From Devosiaceae bacterium (GTDB lineage: Bacteria; Pseudomonadota; Alphaproteobacteria; Rhizobiales; Devosiaceae), in NCBI GenBank assembly GCA_021648585.1, contig JAKISM010000013.1, positions 1 through 25,656 of the forward strand: a DNA stretch of 25,656 nucleotides. The letters run 5' to 3'. The notes under the pieces are model-generated. The model was not told the origin of the DNA, did no database searches, and saw only the letters and a list, made by a program, of their open reading frames with translations. Positions 1 to 7,483 of this stretch are shown piece by piece. Positions within the stretch are counted from its first letter, which is position 1. Each line of letters starts with the position of its first letter. Position numbers and translations under genes: made by a program.

Positions 1-365
1 GGGAGTTCAAAAAATCCCGTTTTGATGATCCTCGCTCAAGTTTTAGTAAAGACAGCCTTACTGGCTCTTTATTATCTGAGTTTTTATCAGGTGCAATATC
101 TGCGGCAATTTATTGGCAGCAATTTCAGGGATCGCAAAGTTGGCGCTCTGGAACTTCCGACTGGGGTTCTGGCTTTGGGTTGCCTCGAACTCGTAAAAGT
201 TCAAGAGGAAGTTCATCTCCTTGGGGCTCTACTTCTCGGTCAGGTGGTGAATTTTCTCGCCCTTCTCGCTCAAGGAGGGGCAGTTCTCGACCAAGCAGAG
301 GGAGTAGATCAGGATCTTCTGGCTCACGCAAAAGCGGTGGATTTAAAACAGGTGGTGGGTTTTAG
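1..365 (+). CDS. 3' end of an unidentified protein with a Ser/Arg/Gly-rich tail (partial)
   Basis: The reading frame is open from the left edge (first full codon at 3) to TAG at 363-365, with no ATG in this frame, so the start lies outside the window. The visible 120 residues begin with a short hydrophobic/amphipathic stretch (LLSEFLSGAISAAIYW). A low-complexity tail rich in Ser, Arg and Gly follows and ends SGGFKTGGGF. Similar Gly/Phe-ending tails occur on several envelope proteins, for example TPM-domain proteins, but no catalytic domain is visible and I do not assign a family. The gene converges on minE. Overlapping frames on both strands are also open because of the biased composition; this frame is preferred because it has the typical disordered-tail composition and a natural GGGF end. 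Confidence 0.55.
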   Translation, partial: EFKKSRFDDPRSSFSKDSLTGSLLSEFLSGAISAAIYWQQFQGSQSWRSGTSDWGSGFGLPRTRKSSRGSSSPWGSTSRSGGEFSRPSRSRRGSSRPSRGSRSGSSGSRKSGGFKTGGGF

Positions 366-408
366 ATATAGAATAGCTAGATTGATCTCCTTAGAATGAG
401 ATTAAGGA

Positions 409-438
409 AATGTTTGCAACGCATAAATTCCAAACATT
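409..438. terminator. Weak inverted repeat between convergent genes
   Basis: AATGTTTG (409-416) and CAAACATT (431-438) form a perfect 8-bp inverted repeat with a 14-base loop. It lies between the upstream partial gene and minE, which converge. It is AT-rich and lacks a clear T tract on either side, so a bidirectional terminator is only a suggestion from position. Confidence 0.25.
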
Positions 439-465
439 ATTTGCATTGAAATTAAGTTTTTCATA

Positions 466-723
466 TTATGAACTATCTTGCGCTGTTGGCACTTCCATAT
501 CTATCTTGAGAGTGAAAACGCTTTTGCGATGATTAATTTTAACACGTACATCGTCTGTTTTTATACCCACATGGCGAGCAATTACATCTACAATATCTTG
601 TCGCATTCTTGATACTAGTTCTGAGCGTCCAGTACTTATACGTTCGTGTGCAAGAAGCACTTGTAATCTCTCACGTGCTATTGGCGCAGATTTGTTTTGC
701 TTAAAAAGTTTAAAAAAATTCAT
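466..723 (-). CDS. minE: MinE, topological specificity factor of cell division
   Basis: This 85-residue protein matches the usual MinE length. The N-terminal membrane-targeting and anti-MinCD region (FFKLFKQNKSAPIARERLQVLLAHER, quoted here in part: NKSAPIARERLQVLLAHER) is followed by the C-terminal topological-specificity domain (KINHRKSVFTLKIDMEVP). MinE binds MinD on the inner membrane, stimulates its ATPase and drives the pole-to-pole oscillation that restricts MinC to the poles. It is the last gene of minCDE. Its ATG overlaps the minD TGA as ATGA (720-723), which indicates translational coupling. Nothing unusual is seen. Confidence 0.96.
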   Translation of the reverse strand: MNFFKLFKQNKSAPIARERLQVLLAHERISTGRSELVSRMRQDIVDVIARHVGIKTDDVRVKINHRKSVFTLKIDMEVPTAQDSS

Positions 724-1535
724 GCGGCTCTCCCGCTAAACCATCCAGCAAGAAAGTTTCTTTTTTTAGTAGGAATTATTATCGGGATATCCTCTTTGTT
801 AAGTCTTTTTGCGGCATCTCTATAGGCTTGAGCAGATGTGCTGTTTTTATTGGAAAGCGTAATAGGAATACCAAGGTTTGATGCGCTTAAAATATCTTTA
901 CTTTCTGGAACAACACCAAGTAGAGGAATTGAGAGAATATCTGAGATATCGTCAACCTCCAGCATTTCGCCAGTGCCAGCGCGAGAACTATCAAAGCGAG
1001 TAATCAGAAGATGCTTTTCTACTTCTTGTCCATTTTTTGCACGTTCTGTCTTGGCGTCTAACAAACCAATAATGCGATCTGAATCACGAACCGATGATAT
1101 TTCAGGATTGGCAATTATGATGGCAATGTCGGCATGCTTCATTGCCAGCACGGCTCCTCGTTCAATGCCAGCAGGGCTATCACAAAGTACCCAATCAAAC
1201 TTTTTACGCAATTCACTAATTACCTGTAATACACCCTTTTCAGTTAAGGCGTTCTTATCGCGAGTTTGCGAGGCAGCCAATAAATATAGGTTTTCAAGTC
1301 GCTTATCGCGAATAAGCGCTTGAGAAAGGTTGGCACTACCTTGAATGACGTTAATCAGATCAAAAATTACTCTACGCTCAGCTCCCATCATCAAATCAAG
1401 GTTGCGTAAACCAATATCAAAATCAACCACAACTACACTTTGTCCATTTTGTGCAAGAGCTGCCCCAAGAGCGGCTGTTGATGTTGTTTTGCCAACGCCT
1501 CCCTTTCCTGAAGTTACTACTACTACTTTAGCCAT
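720..1535 (-). CDS. minD: MinD, septum-site-determining ATPase
   Basis: MinD is a membrane-cycling ATPase of the ParA/MinD superfamily that recruits MinC and is released from the membrane by MinE. The deviant Walker A motif SGKGGVGKTT lies at residues 9-18 with both conserved lysines. VVVDFDIGLRNLDLMMG and LCDSPAGIE supply the switch and Walker B regions. The C-terminus (KKRNFLAGWFSG) is the amphipathic membrane-targeting helix. An ATG at 1547 is also in frame (adding MEKK). I place the start at 1535 because GGAG lies about 7 bases before it and the product then begins MAKVVVVTSGKGG with the usual 271 residues. The gene is 16 bases downstream of minC and overlaps minE by ATGA. Confidence 0.96.
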   Translation of the reverse strand: MAKVVVVTSGKGGVGKTTSTAALGAALAQNGQSVVVVDFDIGLRNLDLMMGAERRVIFDLINVIQGSANLSQALIRDKRLENLYLLAASQTRDKNALTEKGVLQVISELRKKFDWVLCDSPAGIERGAVLAMKHADIAIIIANPEISSVRDSDRIIGLLDAKTERAKNGQEVEKHLLITRFDSSRAGTGEMLEVDDISDILSIPLLGVVPESKDILSASNLGIPITLSNKNSTSAQAYRDAAKRLNKEDIPIIIPTKKRNFLAGWFSGRAA

Positions 1536-1551
1536 TTTTTTCTCCATATCT

Positions 1552-2262
1552 CTATTCCATTTGTTTCAATTTTATCATTTTCCCCTCAAGCCATGCCTGC
1601 ACTGGTTTCCCGTAAAAATCCTTATCAATATTTTCAGGTGATTTATAAATTCCACCAATTACCAAAAGTTCAGCCTCAAATCGGTTGCAAAAAATACGAG
1701 CTTTTTCATTACCAGCCGATCCAGCAAATGCTCTTCCTCGCAATGTTCCATAAATGTGAATTGATCCTCCAGATATAATTTCAGCACCTGAAGCGACTGA
1801 GCCAATAATGGTTACATCACCAGAGGGGAAGTGAATTGATTGGCCTGATCGAACTGGATTATTGAGTATAAGAGTTTTTATGTCAGGGGTATTTTGCAAA
1901 ACGCTTAGGGAGCTTTTTACGAGCTCGCTTTGAGCTATTTGAAAATCTTTATTATGTTTGCTATCAGCTAGCGGCTCAAGTTCTGGCTCAAGCCAATCTG
2001 GATCAACACCCTCAATGCTGAGTAAACGAAATTTTCGTGTACGCAATAACATCAAAAATTCAGTAAAATCGGCTTTATTTAGAGAAATTCCTGAAAGATC
2101 CAGAATAACAGGTTTTTTAGAAAAAAAGTCTGGGCTCTTGGCTGTCCATGCTTCAAGCTCTTGCACCCAATCATGCAGTGGAGCGCTTGGCGCAAGCACA
2201 AAGGCTAAGAAGGAGCGACCTTGAAAACTAAAAGAACGACGTGTCTGGGCAAGCATTGACAT
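1552..2262 (-). CDS. minC: MinC, septum-site-determining inhibitor of FtsZ
   Basis: MinC inhibits Z-ring formation away from midcell in complex with MinD. The protein has 236 residues. Its N-terminal FtsZ-interacting domain contains FSFQGRSFLAFVLAP and DLSGISLNKADF. The C-terminal right-handed beta-helix, which dimerises and binds MinD, carries the repetitive Gly-rich pattern GDVTIIGSVASGAEIISGG and IYGTLRGRAFAG. The frame extends to a GTG at 2286, but the added residues (VWVIWWF) are unlike MinC. GGTGG precedes the ATG at 2262, so that start is chosen; an ATG at 2256 is also possible. This is the first gene of minCDE. The promoter should lie in 2263-2440 but no clear one was seen. Confidence 0.94.
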   Translation of the reverse strand: MSMLAQTRRSFSFQGRSFLAFVLAPSAPLHDWVQELEAWTAKSPDFFSKKPVILDLSGISLNKADFTEFLMLLRTRKFRLLSIEGVDPDWLEPELEPLADSKHNKDFQIAQSELVKSSLSVLQNTPDIKTLILNNPVRSGQSIHFPSGDVTIIGSVASGAEIISGGSIHIYGTLRGRAFAGSAGNEKARIFCNRFEAELLVIGGIYKSPENIDKDFYGKPVQAWLEGKMIKLKQME

Positions 2263-2440
2263 AAACCACCAAATTACCCAAACCACGTTTAACTTCAGAT
2301 AATATAGTTAATAAATAGTTACCAATAAATTTTTACGCAAATTATTAGCCAGATAGTTGTTGAAGGGAGATCAAACTAACATAACATAATTTACAATAAA
2401 CACCTTTCTGAGTTCTTGTTAGTCAGAAGTGATGGTGTGG

Positions 2441-3985
2441 TTAATTACCCTCATGCGGATTTGGGCAATTTGGTGTGTTGTAAAGAGCGCAAATTCGTGT
2501 TGTGTTAGAATCACAAAACCCACATAAGGCCTTTAAATCTGGGATTATAATAATATCATTTTCTATTTTATATCCCTTTGCTTTTAAGCGCTTTAATGAG
2601 CGTGAGAAAGTCTCACGTTTCATATCTAGATAAGAAGCAATTAGTAACTTGTCATAAGGTAGCGCAATATTTTGTGATGAATTGTCTTGTTCTATCCATA
2701 ATCGGAGCAAAAACCAGCCAATGCGCTCATCAACAGATTTAAGGCGAGCGTCTTCAATTTGGTGTATCAACCCTTGCGAGTGCTGCGACATGGTTGCTAA
2801 TAGGTTTAGGGCAAGCTCATTATTATTTTTTATTTGCTCTCTTAACATAGGGGCAGGTATGGAAAGCAAAACAGCATCTTGCACTATTTGGGCGCTAACA
2901 GGGAAGGAGCTATTAAGAAATACCGCAGATTCCATAATAGAATCACCCGATGAAAGCATTTCAAGAATAGCTTCGTCACCTGCCGCAGTACCCTTAAAAA
3001 TCTTTACCCAGCCCTTAAGAATAATATAGAGGCGGTTAGCTTGCTCACCCTCTAAAAAAAGCAATTTGCCTTTATAAAATTCCCTTATCTGAGCATAGCG
3101 TAAAATAGAGTTTAAGTTTTCATTCGAGAGACCTGAAAAAAGCTGTAAAGAGCTAATTAGATTTTCATATTCCCCAAATGAATTATTAACAATTTGCTTT
3201 GGCGTAGCTATATCAGCGCCTTCATCTGATAGGGTATCAACAAGTTTTGTCTCAATGGTTCGTAGTGCATCTATTTTAGCAGAAATCAGATCAAACCAGT
3301 TTTCTGGAGTTAAATCGTAAAGTTTAGCTGATTTAGGGTCTGCTCTAAACAATGAATGAAGTTGTTTTAATTGAGTGCTTGGTTTTCCCTTTCGCACTTG
3401 TTTTATTAGCTCTAATTGTGCGTCATTTGCCAATGCCATAAAAGTTCTTCTATGGTTTCTTTGTTCTGAAAGAAGGAACAAAATACGCTCCAAAAATTCA
3501 GCATTATGAAAGCTGTGATTTACAAATCCTTTAGCACCAATTGCACGCTCTAACCCGATACGTTCTTTCCATTGCAAAAAAGCATTATAGGCACTTACAA
3601 AGGTGGGATTATGCTCTTTCATATAAAGAGCAATTTCGATCATTACTTGTAGGATTGGGCCAATTAATTGGTGCGCATAATGATCAATGACTTTTGATGC
3701 AGATATTTTTTGTGTAATTATATTATTTCTTAATTCTGGTAATTCTTCACATTTGCTAAGTAGAATCTTTAGCTTTTTTAACTGAGCGGGCTGTAATTGA
3801 TTTGCGTCTTTCCAAATGTGTATTTTTTTTGTGAAAGAATTGAGCTCATTATCAGTATCAACAAACTGGTCATTTATTCTTTGTTCGAATAATTTCCCTT
3901 CACTACATAAAAACATAGATGCGCACCCCCGCTCTTTTTGCAGATTGTGAACAATCCCTCCCAATATATAAAGTGCTTCTTTCAC
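2441..3985 (-). CDS. NIT-domain CRP/FNR-family transcriptional regulator (putative nitrate sensor)
   Basis: This 514-residue protein joins two modules. Residues 1 to about 260 form an all-helical NIT domain. IVHNLQKERG at 11-20 is the conserved N-terminal helix with the predicted ligand arginine R19, and ERIGLERAIG at 141-150 is a second conserved helix; both resemble the nitrate/nitrite-binding domain of Klebsiella NasR. About 282-390 is a cNMP-binding-type beta-roll, and about 410-480 a CRP-type winged helix-turn-helix (YDKLLIASYLDMKRETFSRS). The C-terminus has four cysteines (C488, C491, C499, C507). The GTG at 3985 follows a stop codon directly, and the first in-frame ATG would remove the NIT signature, so GTG is needed; no good ribosome site is visible. 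The gene diverges from narK1, so control of the nar operon is the likely role. Nitrate sensing is inferred from the family and context. Confidence 0.87.
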   Translation of the reverse strand: MKEALYILGGIVHNLQKERGCASMFLCSEGKLFEQRINDQFVDTDNELNSFTKKIHIWKDANQLQPAQLKKLKILLSKCEELPELRNNIITQKISASKVIDHYAHQLIGPILQVMIEIALYMKEHNPTFVSAYNAFLQWKERIGLERAIGAKGFVNHSFHNAEFLERILFLLSEQRNHRRTFMALANDAQLELIKQVRKGKPSTQLKQLHSLFRADPKSAKLYDLTPENWFDLISAKIDALRTIETKLVDTLSDEGADIATPKQIVNNSFGEYENLISSLQLFSGLSNENLNSILRYAQIREFYKGKLLFLEGEQANRLYIILKGWVKIFKGTAAGDEAILEMLSSGDSIMESAVFLNSSFPVSAQIVQDAVLLSIPAPMLREQIKNNNELALNLLATMSQHSQGLIHQIEDARLKSVDERIGWFLLRLWIEQDNSSQNIALPYDKLLIASYLDMKRETFSRSLKRLKAKGYKIENDIIIIPDLKALCGFCDSNTTRICALYNTPNCPNPHEGN

Positions 3986-4076
3986 TTAAAAAATTGCCTG
4001 TCTTTATTTTTAGTGAAATATATAAAGGCTTGGTGAGGATAAAGCAATCAAAGTTAGATAAAATTCAAGCAAAGCA

Positions 4077-4113
4077 TAAGTATAAATTGCAAAGTTTAAG
4101 TATAAATTACTTA
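4077..4113. promoter_or_regulatory. Two 12-bp direct repeats 20 bp apart, the second within a palindrome
   Basis: TAAGTATAAATT occurs at 4077-4088 and again, unchanged, at 4097-4108, exactly 20 bp apart (about two helical turns). The second copy runs into a perfect inverted repeat, TAAGTA (4097-4102), five bases, TACTTA (4108-4113). Phased repeats plus dyad symmetry between divergent regulator and target genes suggest an operator, perhaps for the NIT-CRP protein. That assignment is inference. Confidence 0.4.
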
Positions 4114-4184
4114 TAGTTTTAGTGCTGGTATTTCATATATAAAGCCTACCGCTCCATAAAGATACAACAACTATTTCTTACTTT

Positions 4185-4198
4185 TTGACCTGCGTCAC
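4185..4198 (+). promoter_or_regulatory. FNR/anaerobox-like site upstream of narK1
   Basis: TTGACctgcGTCAc matches the FNR-type consensus TTGAY-N4-RTCAA at 9 of 10 defined positions. Its centre is about 146 bases before the narK1 start, leaving room for a promoter activated from about -41 and a leader. Anaerobic activation by an FNR-like protein is the usual regulation of nar operons. The mismatch in the last base and the lack of a convincing -10 keep confidence moderate. Confidence 0.5.
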
Positions 4199-4337
4199 AC
4201 AGTTTGTTGCGAAAAACTATCAAGTTAATCAAAATTCTAGCGGTCTAACGATTCGTATGTTCAAAAATAAAGGGCTCTTAAAAAATTCAGATTGACTAAT
4301 TTCATAAAACATAAATTTAATAATTAGGGACAGTATA

Positions 4338-5747
4338 ATGGAAGTACAAAATAAAGCGACAAGCCTTTGGGGGAATTTCTTCAAAGTTAATATGGTGCAA
4401 ATCAGAACCTTTCATATGACGTGGTTTGCTTTTTTCTCGTGTTTCTTTGCATGGTTTGGTATTGCGCCATTGATGATTATTGTTCGTGAAGAGCTTAGTC
4501 TGACTAAAGATCAAGTTGGCTGGACGATTATCGGTTCAGTTGCAATGACAATTTTTGCCCGCTTCTTTATCGGGTGGCTGGTAGATAGGATCGGCCCACG
4601 ACTTTCTTATACTTGGTTGTTGATACTTGGCTCATTCCCAGTAGCTTTTATTGGGCTTTCAGACAGTTTTGAAAGTTTTTTATTCTTTCGTTTAGCTATT
4701 GGCATGATCGGCGCTTCATTTGTTATAACCCAATATCACACATCTGTTATGTTCGCATCTAATGTTGTTGGTCAAGCTAATGCTACAAGTGCTGGCTGGG
4801 GTAATCTTGGTGGTGGTGTTACTCAATTTGTAATGCCACTGATATTTTCTGCATTTGTTATTGGCTTTGGTTTTACAGATGCGCAAGGCTGGCGCATGTC
4901 AATGGTTGTGGTTGGTGTTGTAATTTTTATTGTAGGTATTGCCTATTTTTTCCTTACTCAAGATGCTCCCGATGGTAGTTTTAAAGAATTGCGCGCAAAA
5001 GGGTTAATGCCACCAAAAGAAAAAGTTACAGGTCACTATTTTAAGGCGATGAAAGATTATCGGGTCTGGTTGTTGTTCTTAATATATGCGGCAACTTTTG
5101 GCATTGAGCTGACAATAAACAATGTAGCGGCACTTTATTTCTTTGATTATTTTGATCTCACCTTAGTTCAAGCAGGTCTTGTTGCAGCTTCATTTGGTCT
5201 TATGAATATATTTGCGAGAACTTTAGGCGGTATCTTTGGAGATAATTTTGGCTCTTTATGGGGTTTGAAAGGGCGCTCTTTCTGGTTGTTCATCGTTATT
5301 CTTGGTGAAGGGCTTGCGCTAATGCTGTTCTCTCAAATGAGCGTATTATTCCTTGCAATACCAACTTTGATATTGTTTTCCTTATTCACTCAAATGGCTG
5401 AAGGGGCAACATATTCCGTAGTTCCTTTCATTAATAAGAAAGCTTTGGGGGCAGTTGCTGGGATTGTTGGTGCTGGTGGTAATACTGGTGCGGTAGCTGC
5501 TGGTTTCTTATTCAAGGGTACTATTGATTGGAATGAAGCATTTTTTATCATTGGTATTGTGGTTGTTATTGCCTCTTTCCTCGCACTTTTCATTCGCTTT
5601 ACACCAGAGCAAGAACGTGAAGAAAAAATCGCTTTTGAAACAGCTAATTTAGATGGATTAAGAGTTTCTGCACAAAAAGCTGCTGCTGCCCTTGTTCGCT
5701 CAGAAGAGCTAATTGCAGAAGCAAGAGAGGAACAAACTAAGTCCTAA
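4338..5747 (+). CDS. narK1: NarK1-type nitrate transporter (MFS, nitrate/nitrite porter family)
   Basis: This is a 469-residue inner-membrane carrier with about 12 transmembrane segments. The MFS A-motif (GWLVDRIGPR) follows TM2, which carries R75, the likely substrate arginine. Two nitrate-signature stretches are visible: TSAGWGNLGGGVTQ in TM5 and GIVGAGGNTGAVAAG in TM11. A second arginine (IFARTLGGIFGD) sits at TM8. The sequence type and its position before narK2 and narG match the NarK1 class, generally thought to import nitrate with protons; the exact coupling is inferred. The C-terminus is a cytoplasmic helical tail. AGGGA lies about 7 bases before the ATG. This is the first gene of narK1-narK2-narGHJI-ppi. 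Confidence 0.92.
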   Translation: MEVQNKATSLWGNFFKVNMVQIRTFHMTWFAFFSCFFAWFGIAPLMIIVREELSLTKDQVGWTIIGSVAMTIFARFFIGWLVDRIGPRLSYTWLLILGSFPVAFIGLSDSFESFLFFRLAIGMIGASFVITQYHTSVMFASNVVGQANATSAGWGNLGGGVTQFVMPLIFSAFVIGFGFTDAQGWRMSMVVVGVVIFIVGIAYFFLTQDAPDGSFKELRAKGLMPPKEKVTGHYFKAMKDYRVWLLFLIYAATFGIELTINNVAALYFFDYFDLTLVQAGLVAASFGLMNIFARTLGGIFGDNFGSLWGLKGRSFWLFIVILGEGLALMLFSQMSVLFLAIPTLILFSLFTQMAEGATYSVVPFINKKALGAVAGIVGAGGNTGAVAAGFLFKGTIDWNEAFFIIGIVVVIASFLALFIRFTPEQEREEKIAFETANLDGLRVSAQKAAAALVRSEELIAEAREEQTKS

Positions 5748-5754
5748 TTAATTT

Positions 5755-5775
5755 CAGGCCGCTTAATGCGGCCTG
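5755..5775 (+). repeat. GC-rich hairpin between narK1 and narK2
   Basis: CAGGCCGC (5755-5762) and GCGGCCTG (5768-5775) form a perfect 8-bp stem with a 5-base loop in the 55-base gap between narK1 and narK2. No T tract follows, so it is not a classical terminator. A role in mRNA processing or 3' stabilisation of the upstream segment, or partial attenuation, fits better. Confidence 0.6.
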
Positions 5776-5802
5776 CTTAAACTTAACCCGAAAGGAAAAA
5801 TC

Positions 5803-7410
5803 GTGGGAAAAGATCTAAGAAACTGGAATCCGGATGATGAAAAATTCTGGAATGAAAAAGGAAAGGCAATTGCCACGCGCAATTTATGGATTTCCATTCC
5901 TAGCCTTTTATGTGGCTTTGCTGTTTGGCTTTATTGGGGCATTATTACGGTTCAAATGCTTAATTTGGGCTTTGCCTTCGAAAAATCTGAATTATTTACC
6001 CTTGCCGCAATCGCAGGCCTAACGGGTGCAACTTTACGTATTCCATCTACATTCTTTATACGCATTGCAGGTGGGCGAAATACTATTGTCTTTACCACTG
6101 CTTTGTTGATGATACCTGCATTAGGTGCGGGCATTGCATTGCAAAACCCCGATACTCCATTGTGGCAATTTCAGGCATTAGCATTTTTGTCAGGCATTGG
6201 TGGCGGTAATTTTGCTTCTTCTATGTCCAATATCTCATTCTTTTTTCCTAAAAAGAAACAGGGCTTTGCGCTCGGTATGAATGCGGGACTAGGCAATTTT
6301 GGTGTAACAACTATGCAAATTGTAATTCCTTTAGTTATGACTTTTGGAATATTTGGCGGTGCCTCTATGACACTAAAAAATACTTCTGGAACTTTAATTG
6401 GTAAAATTCCAGCAGGCACTGAAACCTTTATTCAAAATGCGGGTTTTATTTGGCTTGTAGCTCTAATACCCCTTGCAATAATTGGTTGGTGGGGTTTGAA
6501 CAATATTCGTGATGAGCATGTTTCACCCAATATTCCAAACCCTATTGGCGCTTTTTCTATTATCACATTGATGTTGCTGATCGGTTTTGTCGCCGCTGGG
6601 TTTGGCCTGTGGCTTATGTTGCCCCAGAGCGTTGGTGGATCTGGCTTTAATGTATCAAAATGGATTGTGATACCTATCGTTATTGTTCTCACTGTTGTTG
6701 GCTTAAAGATGATACCCGGACAAGTTGGACAAAATCTTACCCGTCAATATAAAATCTTTAACAATAAACACACATGGGCAATGACAGTTATTTATATAAT
6801 GACCTTTGGTTCATTCATTGGTTTTTCTGCGGCTCTCCCCCTTACTATAAAGGTTGTTTTTGGCTTTCAGCATATAATGGTTGATGGAGTAATGACCCAT
6901 AATGTGATTAATGCAAATGGACCAAGTGCGTTAATGTTTGCGTGGATGGGGCCATTTATTGGGGCGCTTATTCGTCCGTTTGGCGGCATGTTGTCTGATA
7001 AATATGGTGGAGCTAAAATTACCCAAATCATTTCTTTTGTTATGGTTGGTTGTGCGCTTGGTGTTGCTTACTTTATTCAAGCAGCTTATTCATCAGAAAC
7101 TCCTGAGCAATATTTTGTACCGTTTATGGGACTGTTCTTATTGCTTTTTGCAGCAACTGGTATTGGCAATGGCTCAACCTTTAGAACTATCGCAATGGTG
7201 TTTAACAAAGAACAAGCAGGCCCTGTGCTTGGTTGGACTTCTGCGGTTGCCGCTTATGGTGCATTTATTATTCCAAAAGTATTTGGTGAGCAGATGGGTT
7301 TGGGCACTCCGCAATATGCGCTTTATGGATTTGCGATTTTCTATGCCATTTGCATGATTATTAACTGGTGGTTCTATCTCCGAGCGAACGCCTATGTAAA
7401 AAATCCTTAA
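5803..7410 (+). CDS. narK2: NarK2-type nitrate/nitrite transporter (MFS)
   Basis: This 535-residue polytopic membrane protein is of the NarK2 class, which in characterised denitrifiers exchanges nitrite for nitrate. It carries a TM2 arginine (GATLRIPSTFFIRIAGGRN), a nitrate signature in TM5 (GFALGMNAGLGNFGVTTMQ) and a second arginine region (GALIRPFGGMLSDKYGG). It is longer than NarK1, mainly through inserts around residues 180-215 and 340-370, as is usual for this class. The start is GTG, with AAGGA about 7 bases upstream. Separate narK1 and narK2 genes contrast with the fused NarK1-NarK2 protein of Paracoccus. Hairpins lie on both sides of the gene. Confidence 0.93.
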   Translation: MGKDLRNWNPDDEKFWNEKGKAIATRNLWISIPSLLCGFAVWLYWGIITVQMLNLGFAFEKSELFTLAAIAGLTGATLRIPSTFFIRIAGGRNTIVFTTALLMIPALGAGIALQNPDTPLWQFQALAFLSGIGGGNFASSMSNISFFFPKKKQGFALGMNAGLGNFGVTTMQIVIPLVMTFGIFGGASMTLKNTSGTLIGKIPAGTETFIQNAGFIWLVALIPLAIIGWWGLNNIRDEHVSPNIPNPIGAFSIITLMLLIGFVAAGFGLWLMLPQSVGGSGFNVSKWIVIPIVIVLTVVGLKMIPGQVGQNLTRQYKIFNNKHTWAMTVIYIMTFGSFIGFSAALPLTIKVVFGFQHIMVDGVMTHNVINANGPSALMFAWMGPFIGALIRPFGGMLSDKYGGAKITQIISFVMVGCALGVAYFIQAAYSSETPEQYFVPFMGLFLLLFAATGIGNGSTFRTIAMVFNKEQAGPVLGWTSAVAAYGAFIIPKVFGEQMGLGTPQYALYGFAIFYAICMIINWWFYLRANAYVKNP

Positions 7411-7425
7411 GTAAAACAAAAATAA

Positions 7426-7453
7426 GCCACCTCCAAAATATTGTGGGGGTGGC
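7426..7453 (+). repeat. Hairpin between narK2 and narG
   Basis: GCCACCTCC (7426-7434) pairs with GGGGGTGGC (7445-7453), nine pairs including one G-U, around a 10-base loop. It lies 16 bases after the narK2 stop and 30 before narG. No T tract follows, so full termination is unlikely. The arrangement resembles the hairpin before narK2 and may separate mRNA segments of different stability. Confidence 0.55.
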
Positions 7454-7483
7454 AATTAATAAGAAATTTTAAGAGGAAACCTT

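Larger units (their letters stand above)
3986..4337. promoter_or_regulatory. Divergent regulatory region between the NIT-CRP regulator and narK1
   Basis: This 352-base AT-rich stretch has no gene. It should hold the promoters of the minus-strand regulator and of the plus-strand nar operon. Two specific elements are listed separately: a repeated or palindromic element at 4077-4113 and an FNR-like box at 4185-4198. AGGGA at 4326-4330 is the ribosome-binding site for narK1. A weaker TTGAC-containing half-site lies at 4292-4296. Confidence 0.6.

Noticed and set aside
22..399. Long open frame on the plus strand at the left edge
   Set aside because: It overlaps the Ser/Arg/Gly-rich tail in another frame. 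The low-complexity sequence leaves all frames open, and the tail frame has the more protein-like end.
838..1323. 161-codon open frame on the plus strand inside minD
   Set aside because: It is entirely antisense to a clear minD and has no family resemblance.
2405..2430. Inverted repeat CTTTCTGA...TCAGAAG after the regulator gene
   Set aside because: The stem is short and AT-rich, with an 11-base loop and no T tract, so it is not convincing as a terminator.
4292..4305. Second FNR-like sequence TTGACtaatTTCAT before narK1
   Set aside because: Only half of the palindrome matches, and it lies too close to the start codon for an activator site.
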